A DNA stretch of 64,000 nt from Providencia vermicola (GTDB taxonomy: Bacteria; Pseudomonadota; Gammaproteobacteria; Enterobacterales; Enterobacteriaceae): NCBI RefSeq assembly GCF_010748935.1, contig NZ_CP048796.1, forward strand, positions 189,001 through 253,000. The letters are read 5' to 3'. How positions within the stretch are numbered: the stretch's first letter is position 1; each line of letters begins with the position of its first letter. The translations under genes and the position numbers were made by a program. This document shows, piece after piece, positions 8,555 to 17,292 of the stretch. Under the pieces are notes generated by a model. That model saw only the letters and a program-made list of their open reading frames with translations. It ran no database searches and was not told where the DNA came from.

Positions 8555-9454
8555 TTATTCCGTCGCAACGAGTAGCGCTTTATAAATCGCATCAGGGATC
8601 ACGCTACCATGCGTTTTGTCTGGGTAGAGAGAAAACTGACAATGGCGCCCGTGGTTTGCAATTTCAGTGCACAATTGGCGTGCAGTAATCCAACTAGAAC
8701 GGGATTGATAATGTTTAATCTGCTCTTCACTAAGGCGTGATAAATCAGGCTTCTCCTCTAAACCCCCCAAGGTAATAAATAAAGGCGCTGCATTGTGTTC
8801 TTGGGTCAGTTTATCCCTATTTATCATTTCACCTTTTCCCCACCATAATGAGGGGCTGGCTGACACAAAGGATTGAAACGCTGTCGGGTGATTTTGATAA
8901 GCCATCAAAGTAAATAGTCCACCGAAGGAGTGACCAAATAGCGTTTGTCTTTGTTTATCAAAAGTGAAGTTTTGCTCAGCCCAAGGACGAATTTGTTGAT
9001 CGAGGAACTGATACAGTTCATCGGCGCCTCCGCCGTGTGTAAACGCATCACCGGAAACGCGGGGAGTATAATCGTAGTCGCGTAATTTCTTGGGAAAAGC
9101 CTCATCGGTTGGGTAACCGATACCAATAATAATAGGCAATTTATCCGCTGGGAGTGTTTGGATTGCGCGATTCACAGCTAACGGAAATAATCCATTACCA
9201 TCAAGCATATACAAAATAGGCCTTGTTGTTCCAGCAGAATGAGGAACTGCGCTAAAAATTCGATAGCGACGCTTTTCGTTAGCCGAATTTTCGTTGGTCA
9301 TGTCATGATGCTGAACAGCATAAAACTGACTCACTTGCTCATCTAACTCGGGGATCTTTTGCGATGGACGAGCAGCGGCGGGTGTTATTAAGCTGATTGA
9401 GAGTAATAAACTCGAAATAATTAATTGATTTAGCATAGTTTGTGAAAACAACAT
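8555..9454 (-). CDS. Alpha/beta-hydrolase, IroE-like siderophore esterase, exported
   Basis: Esterase of the Fes/IroE (esterase D) type, about 299 residues from the chosen ATG. The nucleophile motif GHSFGG lies near residues 174-179, an YMLDGNG strand appears earlier, and DKTHGS near the C terminus supplies the catalytic histidine. A hydrophobic leader ending in TPAAA predicts export, most likely to the periplasm as in IroE. The start is uncertain: ATGs at 9454 and 9436 and a TTG at 9517 are all possible, and none has a strong ribosome site. It follows the TonB receptor on the same strand, suggesting that it cleaves an imported ferric catecholate ester. Substrate assignment is inferred from this pairing. 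Confidence 0.78.
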   Translation of the reverse strand: MLFSQTMLNQLIISSLLLSISLITPAAARPSQKIPELDEQVSQFYAVQHHDMTNENSANEKRRYRIFSAVPHSAGTTRPILYMLDGNGLFPLAVNRAIQTLPADKLPIIIGIGYPTDEAFPKKLRDYDYTPRVSGDAFTHGGGADELYQFLDQQIRPWAEQNFTFDKQRQTLFGHSFGGLFTLMAYQNHPTAFQSFVSASPSLWWGKGEMINRDKLTQEHNAAPLFITLGGLEEKPDLSRLSEEQIKHYQSRSSWITARQLCTEIANHGRHCQFSLYPDKTHGSVIPDAIYKALLVATE

Positions 9455-9576
9455 CGATGAAAGCGGATACCGAGCAAGGATATTCTTTAATTGATTGTCT
9501 TTTTGGCTCTTCGCCAACTCGCACTCAAATGACGGAGAAAACTTGCTTGATATCCACCTAAAATAGTTAAAATAAA

Positions 9577-11622
9577 TTAAAAGCTCACATTGACGTTGGC
9601 CCAGTAACGGCGTCCATCTTCAACATCCCAGTTGCCACCATTTGTGTCAATCTTAGGACCTTTTTCATTAGCGATATTCAATACGGCTAAATTGAGCTTG
9701 GTATTTTTAAGTAACTGATAAGTCATGCCTACATCCATTGTAGTGTAGCCGCTACGGTAGCGCGGTGCCGTATAGCCATTACGCTGTGCCGCCCAGATTT
9801 GCTTACCTTCATAATGTGCACGAGTGTATAGATTCAAGTCTTCACTATATTGCCAATCGAGTTTGGCATTAGCGGTGTGTTTTGGTGTCTTATCCAATGG
9901 ATAGCCTTTCAAAGATATGCCATTGCTTAGCTTTTCATCATCACTTTTACGCTCTGAATCAACATAAGTGTAGTTTAAGCTAAGTTTCCAATCTTCTGCT
10001 AGAGGAATACCTGTCGCGACTTCGACACCTTTGATATTGGCTTTACCTACGTTGTCATAAGTGTAGAGTTTTAGACCTGTAATTGGATCCGGTTCACCTG
10101 TGTAGTAACTGGTGAGTTTATTTTTAAAATCAGTATTAAAGAGCGTAAGGCTCGCATTGAAACCTGACTCGTGGTCATAGGCAATGCTGATCTCTTCACT
10201 CAGGCTTTTTTCTGGTTTCAGGTCTTTATTACCATAAATAATTCCTTCCCCTTTTTCGGTTGATGTTCCATAGTTTGGGCTCACTTCACGTAGTGTTGGG
10301 GCACGGAAGGCTTGTGATACGCCACCTTTAATGGTGATTTCGTCAGTGAGATAATAGATAGCATAACCACGAGGATTCCAGTGGTTACCATAAAATTCAT
10401 GATGGTCTAATCGTAACCCGCCAGTCAGGATAAGGTTTTCTGTTGCCGTAAACTCATCTTCAATAAAGAAGGCATATTGGTCAGCACTGAGCGTCGTATC
10501 TTCCGTTGTTTTTTTTCCTGTTGCTGAAGTGTCTTTTAATTTAGCATGTTGGAATTGTCCACCGACAGTCATGATATTATCAGGAAGGAAAGCGACCACT
10601 TTTCCATCGACAACAGTATTGGTGATTTCAGGCACACGAGCTTCATAGACAAAATGGTAATCACCCGCGCTATCTTTGACTTCTGACTTGGTATGGCGTT
10701 TAGTTTGTTCTTGGTAAACACTTAATTCGGTGTTAACGAGATCCCAATCCCCTTTATAGGTTAAAGCAAAGTGATTTCGGTTATTGTGGAGCTCTGTTTT
10801 AGTATTTTTCTGTTTTGACTCACCACGCATTGTATATTCGGCAAGTGATTTACCCGGTGTCGAGTCACGTTCTTGGGTGGTTCTACCCGCCTCAAGCAAA
10901 AAGGTTTGGTTATCCAGAGGAGTAAACGTTAGCTTGGCGGTGAGACTACGATTATCACGTTTGTTATGGCCGTCGGTAATTTTGTCTTCTTGACGATAGT
11001 CACCACCTCCGTACAGCTGTAAGCCTAATTTATCGTTGACCAGCGGCCCTGATAGGTAAAAATTGCCATCAGTCGAATCGCCGCTTTCGCTGTTTTCTTG
11101 CAAAATACCACCAATGGCGACATTACCATGCCACTCATTAGTGACTTTTTTGGTAATGATATTGATAACGCCACCCATTGCATCTGAGCCATATAGAGAG
11201 GACATCGGACCTCGAATCACTTCAATACGTTCAATCGCTTCCACTGGTGGCATAAAACCGGCTTCAAAACCACCACTACCATTTGGGCGTGATTCACGGC
11301 TATTTTGGCGGCGTCCATCTACCAGTATTAAAGTATATTCGCCGGGTAAACCACGAATATTGATATCTTGCTTATTGGCACTACCGACAATACTGACACC
11401 TTCTACATCTTTAACTGCATCAGCTAAGTCGCGTACCGGTTTGTTCTGGAGTTGTTCTTTTGAGATAACCGTAATACTTGCAGGGGCATCGCGTAACTGT
11501 TGTGAGTAACCAGATGCAGAAACAATCATTTTATCTGAGTCTTCTTGAGCGAGCGCATTAAAAGATGAGATGGCGGCAATAACCGCGGCTGCTAGACGTG
11601 TGTAGTGGCAGTGAATAGACAT
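9577..11622 (-). CDS. TonB-dependent outer-membrane receptor, CirA-like (catecholate siderophore)
   Basis: Outer-membrane siderophore receptor of 681 residues. The signal peptide ends at FNALA, and a TonB-box-like DKMIVSASG lies at the mature N terminus. The plug domain carries DAPASITVISKEQLQ, IRGLPGEYTLILVDGRR and ERIEVIRGPMSSLYGSDAMGG, which closely parallels E. coli CirA and FepA. The rest is a 22-strand barrel ending in ANVNVSF with the usual terminal Phe. The ATG at 11622 has AGGGGA 7 bases upstream; a 15-codon upstream extension was rejected. A Fur-box candidate lies 30 bp upstream, so iron repression is expected. The downstream esterase gene suggests a catecholate such as a linear or cyclic enterobactin derivative. 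Confidence 0.88.
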   Translation of the reverse strand: MSIHCHYTRLAAAVIAAISSFNALAQEDSDKMIVSASGYSQQLRDAPASITVISKEQLQNKPVRDLADAVKDVEGVSIVGSANKQDINIRGLPGEYTLILVDGRRQNSRESRPNGSGGFEAGFMPPVEAIERIEVIRGPMSSLYGSDAMGGVINIITKKVTNEWHGNVAIGGILQENSESGDSTDGNFYLSGPLVNDKLGLQLYGGGDYRQEDKITDGHNKRDNRSLTAKLTFTPLDNQTFLLEAGRTTQERDSTPGKSLAEYTMRGESKQKNTKTELHNNRNHFALTYKGDWDLVNTELSVYQEQTKRHTKSEVKDSAGDYHFVYEARVPEITNTVVDGKVVAFLPDNIMTVGGQFQHAKLKDTSATGKKTTEDTTLSADQYAFFIEDEFTATENLILTGGLRLDHHEFYGNHWNPRGYAIYYLTDEITIKGGVSQAFRAPTLREVSPNYGTSTEKGEGIIYGNKDLKPEKSLSEEISIAYDHESGFNASLTLFNTDFKNKLTSYYTGEPDPITGLKLYTYDNVGKANIKGVEVATGIPLAEDWKLSLNYTYVDSERKSDDEKLSNGISLKGYPLDKTPKHTANAKLDWQYSEDLNLYTRAHYEGKQIWAAQRNGYTAPRYRSGYTTMDVGMTYQLLKNTKLNLAVLNIANEKGPKIDTNGGNWDVEDGRRYWANVNVSF

Positions 11623-12004
11623 AAAATCCCCTAGTAAAACACAAATGCAAATGAGAGTAATAATCATAAACTATACAGATGTTACCACTGAAATAGACAA
11701 GAAATAAATATGAGATTGGCGGATTCTATAAAATTAAAAGTTTATTAACAGGTATGAAGTAAAATGATAAATAAAGAGTAACCTCAGTGTTATTGAGTAT
11801 TTACACAATGGTGAATAGGTTAATGATAATAGAATTAAAAGAGTGATTTTATTTATAAATAAAAATAATAAATTTCAACTAGTTATTTATAAGGATCTCA
11901 AATTAACGCTAACGTAAAATACCAAAATAAACTCAATTGACATTATTAATTTGCTCACTTAATGTCAGAGATAAACATTATGTTGTGAATATGGATAACC
12001 TTTA
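11623..12004. promoter_or_regulatory. Divergent intergenic region, receptor versus MFS gene
   Basis: This 382-bp very AT-rich stretch serves both the leftward TonB receptor gene and the rightward MFS gene. Besides the Fur-box candidate at 11652-11666 and a TGATAAT half-site near 11823, I see no gene and no strong hairpin. Confidence 0.5.
11652..11666. promoter_or_regulatory. Candidate Fur box upstream of TonB receptor
   Basis: TGAGAGT-A-ATAATCA matches the 7-1-7 Fur consensus TGATAAT-N-ATTATCA at 11 of 14 positions. It lies 30 bp upstream of the receptor start. A further TGATAAT half-site occurs at 11823-11829. Confidence 0.55.
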
Positions 12005-13186
12005 ATGATGTCGACGTCCGCGCCAAATTCGCCAATACCACTGCTTCGAATTTCTATCTCCATGTTTTTTTCTTATATGACCATCGGTTTGCCTTTAACG
12101 GTTATTCCGCTTTTCGTTCATCAAGAACTCGGATTTAACGATGTCTGGGTAGGGGTTGTGGTCGGTGTGCAGTTTTTAGCAACGGTGTTGACAAGAGGCT
12201 ATGCAGGGCGCCTAGCCGATCAAAAAGGTGCGAAAAGAACGACTCTCCAAGGTATGAGTGCCTGTGGCATATCGGGGGTATTTTGCCTGCTAGCCATATT
12301 GTTGCCAGTTTCGTCAATCTACCAACTACTCTTACTCATTATTGGACGTTTGGTGCTAGGTCTAGGTGAAAGTCAGCTTTTAACAGGTAACTTAACTTGG
12401 GGAATGAGGCTTGCAGGTGCAGAAAATGCTGGAAAAGTCATGTCTTGGAACGGAATGGCTATTTATGGTTCATTAGCGGTTGGCGCGCCATTAGGGCTTA
12501 TCATTTATCAGCAATATGGATTCATGGCAGTGGGGGTGATAGTCATGCTGTTACCTTGTATCTCTTGGCTAATTAATGGGTCTGTTCGTTCTGTTACGCC
12601 TTTACAGGGGAACTTACTTCCTTTCTGGTCTGTCATTCGTAAGATCTGGAAAATGGGAATGATATTAGCGCTAAAAGGCATTGGTTTTGCGGCGATTGGT
12701 ACATTTATTTCGCTTTATTTTGTGTCAGAGCAGTGGGGCAACGCCGGCCTTGCGATGAGTACATTTGGCTGTGCTTTTGTGTTGGTGCGCGTATTTTGGG
12801 GAGGATTACCGGATAGAGTCAATGGTTATCGCATTGCGCTAATTTCGTTATTAATTGAGTTTATTGGTCTGATAACATTGTGGTTAGCTCCCGTATACGG
12901 CATCGCGTTATTCGGTGCGGCATTAACAGGTGCTGGCTGCTCCTTGATTTATCCCGCGGTGGGCACGGAAGTGGTTAAAGCTGTTGCACCACAAATGCGA
13001 GGTACCGCATTAGGGGGGTATTCTGCATTCCAAGATATTGCTTACGGTGTGACTGGACCACTTGCAGGAATGGTAGTCGCTACGTTGGGTTATAGAGGTA
13101 TCTATTTAATTGCGGCAATGGGCGTTTTGATTGCCTTAATGATGACGTTATCAGCGTTACGCCATATTCATCGGATAAGAGAGTGA
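12005..13186 (+). CDS. MFS transporter, YhhS/YfcJ-like family
   Basis: Twelve-helix major facilitator protein of 393 residues. The MFS motif after helix 2 reads GYAGRLADQKGAKRT (about residues 63-77). The middle stretch GRLVLGLGESQLLTGNLTWGMRLAG and the late TGPLAGMVVATLGYRGIYLIAA parallel the E. coli YhhS/YfcJ group (UPF0226), whose members are putative drug or metabolite exporters. It faces away from the siderophore receptor gene across a region with a Fur-box candidate, so a role in siderophore export is conceivable but unproven. Two adjacent ATGs are possible starts; GGATAA lies upstream of the first. Confidence 0.85.
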   Translation: MMSTSAPNSPIPLLRISISMFFSYMTIGLPLTVIPLFVHQELGFNDVWVGVVVGVQFLATVLTRGYAGRLADQKGAKRTTLQGMSACGISGVFCLLAILLPVSSIYQLLLLIIGRLVLGLGESQLLTGNLTWGMRLAGAENAGKVMSWNGMAIYGSLAVGAPLGLIIYQQYGFMAVGVIVMLLPCISWLINGSVRSVTPLQGNLLPFWSVIRKIWKMGMILALKGIGFAAIGTFISLYFVSEQWGNAGLAMSTFGCAFVLVRVFWGGLPDRVNGYRIALISLLIEFIGLITLWLAPVYGIALFGAALTGAGCSLIYPAVGTEVVKAVAPQMRGTALGGYSAFQDIAYGVTGPLAGMVVATLGYRGIYLIAAMGVLIALMMTLSALRHIHRIRE

Positions 13187-13267
13187 ATTTTGGCTGATGA
13201 GGAAACATGATGAAATAGGAAAAACCAAATCACATCCATCATAAAAGGGTGTGATATGGTGAATGTA

Positions 13268-13291
13268 TTGCGTAGCCAAAAGGCTACGCAA
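13268..13291. terminator. Hairpin between convergent MFS gene and hdeA
   Basis: TTGCGTAGCC and GGCTACGCAA form a perfect 10-bp stem with an AAAA loop, located between the convergent MFS and hdeA genes. No long T-run follows on either side, so it may be a weak or factor-assisted bidirectional terminator. Confidence 0.55.
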
Positions 13292-13305
13292 CCAACAAGG
13301 AAGAC

Positions 13306-13611
13306 TTATTTTTTAGCGTTTTTAACTTGCTCAACAAAATTAGCCTTAGTCTCTTTTTTACAAGCCTCAATCACGAGAGGTGTTAGGGTTTGAATACCAT
13401 CAACATCTAGCACGGCATCTTCGACTTTATCTTTTTTCGTTAATAACTCACCAAAGCCGACAGCGGTTGGATAAAAGTTATCATCGATCGCTAAAAACTC
13501 TTCACATGTCCATTCGTTTAGGGGCTTAGTATCGTTTTTCTTCTCTTCAGCCATGGCGGAAAGGCTCGTTAATGAAGCAGCAATAATACCGACAATAAAA
13601 TATTTTTTCAT
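13306..13611 (-). CDS. hdeA: Periplasmic acid-stress chaperone HdeA
   Basis: HdeA is a small periplasmic chaperone that unfolds below about pH 3 and keeps other proteins soluble. The 101-residue product has a clear signal peptide ending in LSAMA. The mature part follows E. coli HdeA closely: NEWTCEEFLAIDDNFYPTAVGF, then DAVLDVDGIQTLTPLVIEACKKE. Two cysteines (in WTCEEF and EACKKE) match the essential disulfide pair. It is slightly shorter than E. coli HdeA (110), lacking part of the C-terminal tail. It stands alone, with no hdeB, hdeD or gad genes nearby, and is divergent from the glucokinase operon. Confidence 0.92.
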   Translation of the reverse strand: MKKYFIVGIIAASLTSLSAMAEEKKNDTKPLNEWTCEEFLAIDDNFYPTAVGFGELLTKKDKVEDAVLDVDGIQTLTPLVIEACKKETKANFVEQVKNAKK

Positions 13612-14093
13612 AATTTCACCTTAATAATTAACGATCATTGAATGAGTTTTTCATAAAAGGTTCTAATCTGGATATAAATGCTTATCTCCATTTCCTAATC
13701 ATCATAGATGATGAAAAATAAAAAACAAAGAGCGCAAAATGACGGTATTTATATGATTATTTAAATTCTATCAATAGTGATTTATTATTTGAAAATAAGA
13801 CTAAAAGTAGTCATTTAATGATAATTAAATAAAAAGATAATTAAGTTTTATTTAATTAAAAGCGTTTTTACTTTTATTAAAACTATTTATAGGTATACTT
13901 TTTTTTATCGACAAAAAATAAAATGTAATCTTGTTATCGATTATTGACGGGGACGTATTTCGGCACCGTCATTTCAACACCAGAAGGAAGACAGTTGTTC
14001 GCCTAGATCGGCTTGCGGTTATCGATTTAGGTTCGGGAGTTTCCTGTAATACAACATCCATTGCCTATGTTGGCAAAGCGGAGAAACCTTTCT
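13612..14093. promoter_or_regulatory. Divergent region hdeA versus glucokinase operon, with structured leader candidate
   Basis: The first 300 bases next to hdeA are very AT-rich, consistent with H-NS-type control of an acid-stress gene. From about 13931 the composition changes: GACGG/CCGTC pairs (13946-13970), and the imperfect direct repeat TTATCGATT recurs at about 13935 and 14020. A TTGCC/GGCAA hairpin (14061-14076) sits just before the GGAG of the glucokinase gene. This looks like a structured 5' leader, but I do not recognise a known riboswitch. Confidence 0.4.
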
Positions 14094-14804
14094 ATGTCTT
14101 TAACGAGTAAAACATCTTGTGTCATTACAATTTCGGATGTTCCCACAACCAAACGAATTTTAGTTATTGATGTTGGTGGTACACATGTCAAACTGTATAC
14201 CGCCCCTAACACCCCTGCTATCGAATTTGTTTCTGGTCACACTATGACGCCAGAGCAATTTATTCATGATGTCAACCAATGCATTGATACGCGTTTATTT
14301 GATGGCGTCAGCATTGGCTTTCCATCCCCTATCTCTGGTAATCGTATTCTCAAAGAACCCGTTAATTTAGGACGTGGTTGGGTTGATTTTAATTTAGTGA
14401 ATGCATTCCCGTGCCCTATTCGTCTGATTAACGATGCTGCAATGCAAGCTGTTGGTAGCTATGAAGGTGGCAGCATGTTGTTTTTAGGATTAGGTACTGG
14501 GTTAGGCAGTGCATTAGTGGCTAATCAGCAGCTACAGCCAATGGAAATTGCCCATTTACCCTATCGAGAACATGACTACGAATATTATGTGAGCGAACAC
14601 TATCGTGAATCGGTTGGGGATGAGACATGGCGGCAGAGTGTGCTAACGATAGTGGATTTATTTTATCAAGCCTTTATGCCGGATTACATTGTGATCGGTG
14701 GGGGTAATGTGCATCAGTTTGCTGAACTACCTGAGCATGTACGGCGTGGCGATAACGACAAAGCTTTTCTTGGTGGAATCAGAATTTGGGGGAATAACCT
14801 ATGA
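14094..14804 (+). CDS. ppgK: ROK-family glucokinase, polyphosphate-glucokinase type
   Basis: Cytosolic sugar kinase of 236 residues, the short length typical of polyphosphate glucokinases (PpgK). The phosphate-binding motif DVGGTHVKL lies near residues 25-33, the catalytic region reads PVNLGRGWVDF...RLINDAAMQAVGSYEGG, and FLGLGTGLGSALV binds the second phosphate. Glucose would become glucose 6-phosphate, the substrate of zwf two genes downstream. The ATG at 14094 has GGAGAAA upstream; an upstream in-frame ATG at 14061 lies in a hairpin and has no ribosome site. The stop overlaps the next start as ATGA. Whether it uses polyphosphate, ATP or both cannot be read from the sequence. Confidence 0.78.
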   Translation: MSLTSKTSCVITISDVPTTKRILVIDVGGTHVKLYTAPNTPAIEFVSGHTMTPEQFIHDVNQCIDTRLFDGVSIGFPSPISGNRILKEPVNLGRGWVDFNLVNAFPCPIRLINDAAMQAVGSYEGGSMLFLGLGTGLGSALVANQQLQPMEIAHLPYREHDYEYYVSEHYRESVGDETWRQSVLTIVDLFYQAFMPDYIVIGGGNVHQFAELPEHVRRGDNDKAFLGGIRIWGNNL

Positions 14805-15853
14805 GTCAATCATCTGTAAATCAACTGCAATTAGGTTTTATTGGGCTTGGCAGAATGGGGGCCGCGATGGTGCGTCGCATCCAACAAGCCGGTATTTCGT
14901 GTGTTGTTTATGATCAAAATGCAGCGATTCGTCAGCAATTACCCGACAGCGTTGTTTTTAACCACTCACTTGAGGAATTGGTGAAAAACATGCAGGCACC
15001 CCGACATATTTGGCTTATGTTGCCCGCAGCGGTTGTCGACACGGTCATTGCTCAGTTAAAACCGTTACTCGAAAAAGGTGACACACTGATTGACGGTGGA
15101 AACTCCCATTTTACTGAAGATATTCGTCGTGCTAATGCATTGAAAGCCGACGGCATTCACTATATGGATGTTGGTGTCAGTGGCGGTGTATGGGGAGAAG
15201 AACGTGGTTATTGCCAGATGATTGGTGGGCCGAAAGCGCATTATGAATATTTAGAACCGGTTTTTCGTGCATTAGCGCCTGGCGTCGATGCCGCACCACG
15301 TACTGAAGGTCACCAAGGCGAACCGTCACCAGCAGAACAAGGCTACCTACATTGTGGCCCGAGTGGTGCCGGTCACTTTGTTAAGATGGTGCACAATGGT
15401 ATTGAATATGGTTTGATGGCGGCTTATGCGGAAGGACTGAATATCCTTAAGCATGCAGATCAAGGGCTTAATCCTGTTGCTGCGGATGCGGAAACTGCGC
15501 CACTGGAACACCCTGAATATTATCAATATCAATTACCTGTTGGCGAGATCAGTGAATTATGGCGCCGCGGTAGTGTGGTTGGATCTTGGCTACTTGATCT
15601 GATCGCGCAAGAGATGCACCAATCCCCTGACTTGGAGAATTATGCAGGACGAGTTTCTGATTCGGGAGAAGGCCGTTGGACATCAACCGCAGCTATCGAT
15701 TTAGGGGTTCCTGCTCCAGTCCTGACAAGCGCTCTGTATTCACGTTTTGCTTCTCGTGATAATGATTTATTTGCAGATCGCGTTCAGTCGGCAATGCGTC
15801 ATGCTTTTGGAGGACATAAAGAAAAAGCAGCAGAGCAGGGGGGAGATCAATGA
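14801..15853 (+). CDS. gnd: 6-phosphogluconate dehydrogenase (decarboxylating), short type
   Basis: Converts 6-phosphogluconate to ribulose 5-phosphate, CO2 and NAD(P)H. The 350-residue protein belongs to the short GntZ/YqeC class rather than the 468-residue E. coli Gnd. The Rossmann motif GFIGLGRMGAAM lies at about residues 12-23, DGGNSHFTED near 101-110, and the catalytic stretch HFVKMVHNGIEYG near 188-200. An insertion of about 20 residues rich in Pro, Glu and Gly (around 165-180) precedes the catalytic helix. ATGA overlaps join it to both neighbours. The short class often prefers NAD; the cofactor here is not determined. Confidence 0.88.
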   Translation: MSQSSVNQLQLGFIGLGRMGAAMVRRIQQAGISCVVYDQNAAIRQQLPDSVVFNHSLEELVKNMQAPRHIWLMLPAAVVDTVIAQLKPLLEKGDTLIDGGNSHFTEDIRRANALKADGIHYMDVGVSGGVWGEERGYCQMIGGPKAHYEYLEPVFRALAPGVDAAPRTEGHQGEPSPAEQGYLHCGPSGAGHFVKMVHNGIEYGLMAAYAEGLNILKHADQGLNPVAADAETAPLEHPEYYQYQLPVGEISELWRRGSVVGSWLLDLIAQEMHQSPDLENYAGRVSDSGEGRWTSTAAIDLGVPAPVLTSALYSRFASRDNDLFADRVQSAMRHAFGGHKEKAAEQGGDQ

Positions 15854-17292
15854 GTCGTCTTTCATTGGTAATATTGGGAGCAAGTGGTGATCTGACCAAA
15901 CGTTTATTAATGCCGTCATTATTTCGCTTGCATAGATTAGGCCTGATCCCTGAACTCAATATTATTGGTTACTCAATTGATAAATGGGATCGCGAAGCTT
16001 TTTTACAGCATATTCATAACGCTCTGGCTGAATTTATTGCCGATTTTAATGAAGCAGAATGGACATCATTCAGTGAGCACTTAGATTTTGTCAGTGGTTC
16101 ACTTGAAGCATCGGCTTTGCAAGCGCTAGAAAGCAAATTGACACCATCGGCGCTGTTTTATCTTGCATTGCCTCCTACCTTATTTGGGCAAGCAGCACAG
16201 GCGATAGGTGAGGCAGGATTGTCCAAAGAGAGTCCCGATAACTGGCGTCGTATCTTAATTGAAAAACCCTTTGGCACAGATCTCGAATCAGCAAAAGCAT
16301 TGCGTGAACAAGTTCATGCTTATTGGGATGAATCACAGGTCTATCGCATAGACCATTTCTTGGGAAAAGAAGCGACACAAAACTTAATGATCTTCCGCTT
16401 TGCAAATCGTGTCCTTGCCCCTGTTTGGAATGCAGAACATATTGAGCAGGTACAAATTACCTATGCCGAAACCCTTGGTGTAGAGAACCGTGCGGTTTAT
16501 TACGATCATTCAGGGGCAATGCGTGACATGCTGCAAAACCATCTTATGCAGCTACTGACCCTGACTGCAATCGAACCGTTAGGCCGCTGGGATGGTGAAA
16601 TTCTACGTGACCATAAGGTTGAAGTACTCAAGTCCGTTAGGCCTACGGATGATATGGAGGCGAACGATTGGGCGGTTCGAGGACAATATTGTGCTGGGCA
16701 AGTGAACGGTGAAACGGCAACAGACTACTGCAATGAACCGGGTATACCTGTCGACACTAATACTGAAACTTTTGCCGCATTACGAATTGAAATTGATAAC
16801 TGGCGCTGGAAAGGGGTGCCTTTTTATTTGCGTAGCGGTAAACGCCTTGCGAATAATTACGCTGAAATTGCGGTGCAATTTAAAGCGCCAGCAGGCGCAT
16901 TACCGGAAAATGTTCAGGTTGATAATAATTGGCTGGTGTTCAGATTAGCTCCGACGATGGGGATGGATATGCATATGACGGCGAAATTACCGGGTATGCA
17001 TCTAAATACACATGGCATTACCCTCAGTGCACCCTATACACAGCCTGGACAATATGAGGTGTCCGCCTATGAGCAGCTTTTAATTGATGCGCTCCATGGT
17101 GAACGCGCGCATTTCTTGCGTTTTGATGAGGTTGAGTGGGCGTGGCGGATTATCGATCCTGCATTAAAAGCATGGCAGAAAGGTATGCCTGATTTGTATA
17201 AAGCGGGAACTCAAGGGCCGGATACGCAATCACGAATTATGCGTACAGGGCATCAATGGCGTTCACTCTTTGAACAGGAGAGTCGCGAATGA
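15850..17292 (+). CDS. zwf: Glucose-6-phosphate 1-dehydrogenase
   Basis: First enzyme of the oxidative pentose phosphate pathway, giving 6-phosphogluconolactone and NADPH. The 480-residue length is normal. The nucleotide-binding GASGDLTKR lies at about residues 10-18, and the substrate and catalytic motif RIDHFLGKE near 164-172 contains the active-site His. The C-terminal half has LRSGKRL near 328. The start overlaps the gnd stop by 4 bases and its stop overlaps the glucoamylase start by 4 bases. No 6-phosphogluconolactonase gene is present in the cassette. A second chromosomal zwf is likely elsewhere in such bacteria, but that is outside this window. Confidence 0.93.
   Translation: MSRLSLVILGASGDLTKRLLMPSLFRLHRLGLIPELNIIGYSIDKWDREAFLQHIHNALAEFIADFNEAEWTSFSEHLDFVSGSLEASALQALESKLTPSALFYLALPPTLFGQAAQAIGEAGLSKESPDNWRRILIEKPFGTDLESAKALREQVHAYWDESQVYRIDHFLGKEATQNLMIFRFANRVLAPVWNAEHIEQVQITYAETLGVENRAVYYDHSGAMRDMLQNHLMQLLTLTAIEPLGRWDGEILRDHKVEVLKSVRPTDDMEANDWAVRGQYCAGQVNGETATDYCNEPGIPVDTNTETFAALRIEIDNWRWKGVPFYLRSGKRLANNYAEIAVQFKAPAGALPENVQVDNNWLVFRLAPTMGMDMHMTAKLPGMHLNTHGITLSAPYTQPGQYEVSAYEQLLIDALHGERAHFLRFDEVEWAWRIIDPALKAWQKGMPDLYKAGTQGPDTQSRIMRTGHQWRSLFEQESRE

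Noticed and set aside
11063..11509. 148-codon plus-strand open frame
   Set aside because: Antisense to the plug domain of the TonB receptor; low-complexity product with no family features.
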